From Rheinheimera aquimaris (lineage in GTDB: Bacteria; Pseudomonadota; Gammaproteobacteria; Enterobacterales; Alteromonadaceae), in contig NZ_JAJAVQ010000008.1 of assembly GCF_020531985.1 (NCBI RefSeq), forward strand, positions 1-64,000: a stretch of DNA of 64,000 nt. The letters are read 5' to 3'. The position numbers and the translations under genes are program-made. Positions 62,655 to 64,000 of this stretch are shown in pieces (within the stretch, counting starts at the first letter, position 1; the number at the start of each line of letters is the position of its first letter). The notes beneath the pieces were generated by a model that saw nothing but the letters and a program-made list of their open reading frames with translations, ran no database searches and was not told the DNA's origin.

Positions 62655-62805
62655 TTTTTATCCGTCTCTGTCCGCATTAAACCGCCAGCATACTGGCAAC
62701 CAAGTGTAATAACCCTAATTTTTATGCCTATTTTACACGAAACTGGTCAAAGTAAAATCCCATACAGCGCGCAAAAGCTTCTGCCGATCCCTCAGATCCG
62801 CTACA

Positions 62806-63468
62806 ATGCCACCAAACGATTCGCCGGAGAAGGCTGTGTACAAGTCAAAAATTAATTATCAACGTGCTGCATTTCTAACCAGCGCACCGGATATTGCAGC
62901 TTTACCTGCTGATGAAGGTATCGAAGTTGCCTTTGCCGGGCGTTCTAACGCTGGCAAATCCAGTGCGTTAAATACACTAACTAAGCAAAATAGCTTAGCC
63001 CGCACCAGTAAAACGCCCGGGCGGACTCAACTTATTAACACCTTCAGCCTGGATCCAACACGCCGGCTAATTGATTTACCTGGCTACGGTTTTGCTAAAG
63101 TACCGTTAGCGGTAAAGCAAAAATGGCAGAAATCGCTGGCTGAATACCTGATGAAACGCGACAGCCTCAAAGGCCTGGTTGTATTAATGGATATTCGACA
63201 CCCGCTAAAAGATCTCGATCAGGACCTGATTCACTGGGCTGTAGAAAGTGAGCTACCCGTACTCATTCTGCTGACTAAAGCGGATAAGCTTGGCCCGGGA
63301 GCCAGAAAGAAGACCTTACTTGAGGTGCGGGAAGCTGCATTGGCATTTATGGGTGATGTAACTGTGCATAGCTTCAGTTCATTAAACAAACAAGGATTGA
63401 GTGATTTGGAACAAGTGCTTGATCTCTGGTTTGGCGCCGATGAAGCAGCACAAATCATTGTAGAATAA
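62806..63468 (+). CDS. engB: ribosome biogenesis GTPase EngB/YsxC
   Basis: An essential GTPase for 50S subunit assembly. G1 GRSNAGKSS near residue 46, G2 TPGRTQ near 73, G3 DLPGYG near 91, G4 TKAD near 158 and G5 SSLNKQG near 193. 220 residues (E. coli 210). ATG 62806 gives the family N-terminus. Convergent with the two minus-strand RNAs beyond it; there is no good plus-strand terminator. Confidence 0.96.
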   Translation: MPPNDSPEKAVYKSKINYQRAAFLTSAPDIAALPADEGIEVAFAGRSNAGKSSALNTLTKQNSLARTSKTPGRTQLINTFSLDPTRRLIDLPGYGFAKVPLAVKQKWQKSLAEYLMKRDSLKGLVVLMDIRHPLKDLDQDLIHWAVESELPVLILLTKADKLGPGARKKTLLEVREAALAFMGDVTVHSFSSLNKQGLSDLEQVLDLWFGADEAAQIIVE

Positions 63469-63475
63469 CAGGCAT

Positions 63476-63561
63476 AAAAAAACCGACACACTCAGGTGTC
63501 GGTCATAGCAAACGGGGAGAAGCTATAATTTCAAATCAACAGGGTGTCTTATTGCTAAGAC
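63476..63561 (-). ncRNA. candidate small RNA between engB and Spot 42
   Basis: On the minus strand a TATAAT (63568-63573) with TTCAAA 16 bases upstream is followed, about 85 bases on, by the terminator stem ACCGACAC / GTGTCGGT, loop CTGAGT, and seven T residues (63476-63503). The segment has no ORF. Before the terminator is a second hairpin, ATAGC / GCTAT, whose 12-base loop TTCTCCCCGTTT holds CUCCCC, complementary to Shine-Dalgarno sequences. I do not recognise a family. The 5' end is inferred. Confidence 0.6.
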
Positions 63562-63567
63562 AGATTC

Positions 63568-63595
63568 ATTATACAGCAATTCTTACCGGTTTGAA
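63568..63595 (-). promoter_or_regulatory. promoter of the candidate small RNA
   Basis: Minus-strand TTCAAA, 16 bases, perfect TATAAT. The -10 is ideal; the -35 matches TTGACA at four positions. Confidence 0.55.
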
Positions 63596-63715
63596 GTATT
63601 TACTCTAAAAAATCTAATAAATTTTCAGTTTCCCCGTCAACTTTCTGCAGCCTATTGTCACATAGAAATACATTTCGTATTTTAACAACGGTTATGCCAT
63701 CGATTTCAAAAAAGC

Positions 63716-63830
63716 AAAAAAAAACGCCCCACTGCAAGCAGTGGGGCGGCTAAATAAGCCTACTTTCTTGCGCTGCAGCTCTATTGAGCTCAGACACTGA
63801 AAGATAGAACATCTTACCTCTGTACCCTAC
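63716..63830 (-). ncRNA. spf: Spot 42 RNA
   Basis: An Hfq-dependent small RNA that represses genes for use of secondary carbon sources when glucose is plentiful. The first 34 bases from 63830 downward, beginning GTAGGGTACAGAGGTAAGAT and ending at TTTCAG, are the same as E. coli Spot 42 from memory, and TTTAGCCGCCCCA before the terminator is also shared. The terminator stem CGCCCCACTGC / GCAGTGGGGCG is followed by nine T residues. The middle differs, as expected between genera. Convergent with engB, as in E. coli, where polA lies on the other side. Confidence 0.97.
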
Positions 63831-63837
63831 AACTCAA

Positions 63838-63865
63838 ATTTTAACCAGGCCGAGCCGGAATGCAA
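63838..63865 (-). promoter_or_regulatory. promoter of spf
   Basis: Minus-strand TTGCAT, 16 bases, TAAAAT, with the -10 ending eight bases before the Spot 42 5' end at 63830. Confidence 0.8.
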
Positions 63866-63873
63866 GTCATTTT

Positions 63874-63888
63874 TGTAATAAAACTACA
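63874..63888. promoter_or_regulatory. HexR-like box upstream of spf
   Basis: On the minus strand TGTAGTTTTATTACA, centred at about -51 relative to the Spot 42 start, fits the HexR consensus TGTARTwwwAYTACA that I recall for gammaproteobacteria at every defined position. No CRP site (TGTGA-N6-TCACA) is visible here, although CRP represses spf in E. coli. Confidence 0.5.
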
Positions 63889-63920
63889 AAATACCAATAT
63901 AAGCAAAATACTGATTTAAT

Positions 63921-63939
63921 TTGGTAATTAAATTACCAA
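63921..63939. promoter_or_regulatory. 19-bp palindrome upstream of spf
   Basis: TTGGTAATTAAATTACCAA has perfect 9-bp arms around one central base, at about -100 from spf. Its core GGTAATTAAATTACC differs from an ideal HexR box only at the two end positions. Confidence 0.45.
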
Positions 63940-63953
63940 CGCTTATTGGTTAG

Positions 63954-63978
63954 AAAAAAACCCGCCTTGAGGCGGGTT
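63954..63978 (-). terminator. terminator of a gene entering from the right edge
   Basis: Minus-strand stem AACCCGCC / GGCGGGTT, loop TCAA, then seven T residues. It ends a transcript coming from beyond position 64000 on the minus strand; by synteny this is likely to be polA. Confidence 0.85.
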
Positions 63979-64000
63979 GGGAAAGGGTACAGGAGAGAAA

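Noticed and set aside
1-64000. CRISPR array, prophage, insertion sequence or defence island
   Set aside because: No regularly spaced repeats, transposase, integrase, phage structural or restriction genes were seen on either strand.

Overview
The window is an ordinary chromosomal segment of a gammaproteobacterium, most likely an Alteromonadales / Rheinheimera-Arsukibacterium type organism. This rests on recognisable proteins (SthA, FabR, HslO, a complete Gsp operon, YihI, Rsd), on gene order shared with Escherichia, Vibrio and Shewanella (rsd-nudC-hemE, fkpA/slyX/yheV/yheS/yheT/yheU, nudE-yrfG-hslR-hslO-pckA, spf-engB-yihI), and on glutamine-rich proteins. I see no rRNA, CRISPR array, insertion sequence, integrase or prophage gene.

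Layout. 1-6730: a membrane-anchored RRM protein, trmA, the fabR/desaturase pair with its operator, sthA, and a Sel1/TonB-C protein. 6765-9557: hemE, nudC and rsd, with a candidate small RNA between hemE and nudC. 9612-16662: fkpA-type lipoprotein, WD40 lipoprotein, slyX, yheV, ABC-F protein yheS, a small membrane protein behind an FNR-type box, fdxA and an FAD dehydrogenase. 16679-25531: a secreted amidohydrolase, a diguanylate cyclase, a GMC oxidoreductase/Tat-protein pair, yheT-yheU, and a choice-of-anchor I lipoprotein preceded by tandem Pho boxes. 25577-31419: a chemotaxis receptor with a sigma-28 promoter, pckA, cysQ, nudE, yrfG. 31428-42684: the twelve-gene type II secretion operon gspC-gspN. 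42859-49167: hslR-hslO followed by an apparent sigma-54 cluster. 49281-57706: sbcDC, a GGDEF/EAL protein, a DUF481 porin-like protein, mscS and tRNA-His. 57760-64000: DUF1285, a second secreted amidohydrolase, DUF2489, yihI, a methyltransferase, cytochrome c4, engB, and at the right edge the Spot 42 RNA gene on the minus strand with a second candidate sRNA beside it.

How the parts work together. Most genes are housekeeping: tRNA modification, haem synthesis, redox balance, gluconeogenesis, chaperones, DNA repair and protein secretion. The most interesting signal is a local regulatory circuit at 44273-48622. A sigma-54 enhancer-binding protein with a degenerate receiver domain lies between two good -24/-12 promoters (before a DUF1328/small-lipoprotein operon and before a BON-domain gene) and beside a weaker third one (before its divergent neighbour). 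A 10-mer, AAGTTTTACC, recurs at enhancer distance upstream of two of them and is part of the palindrome GGTAAGTTTTACC. Other sequence-supported regulatory observations are a HexR-like box upstream of Spot 42, two candidate small RNAs with their own promoters and terminators, an 11-bp-phased Pho box array, and a FabR-type operator. All regulatory calls come from reading motifs by eye; none has been tested.
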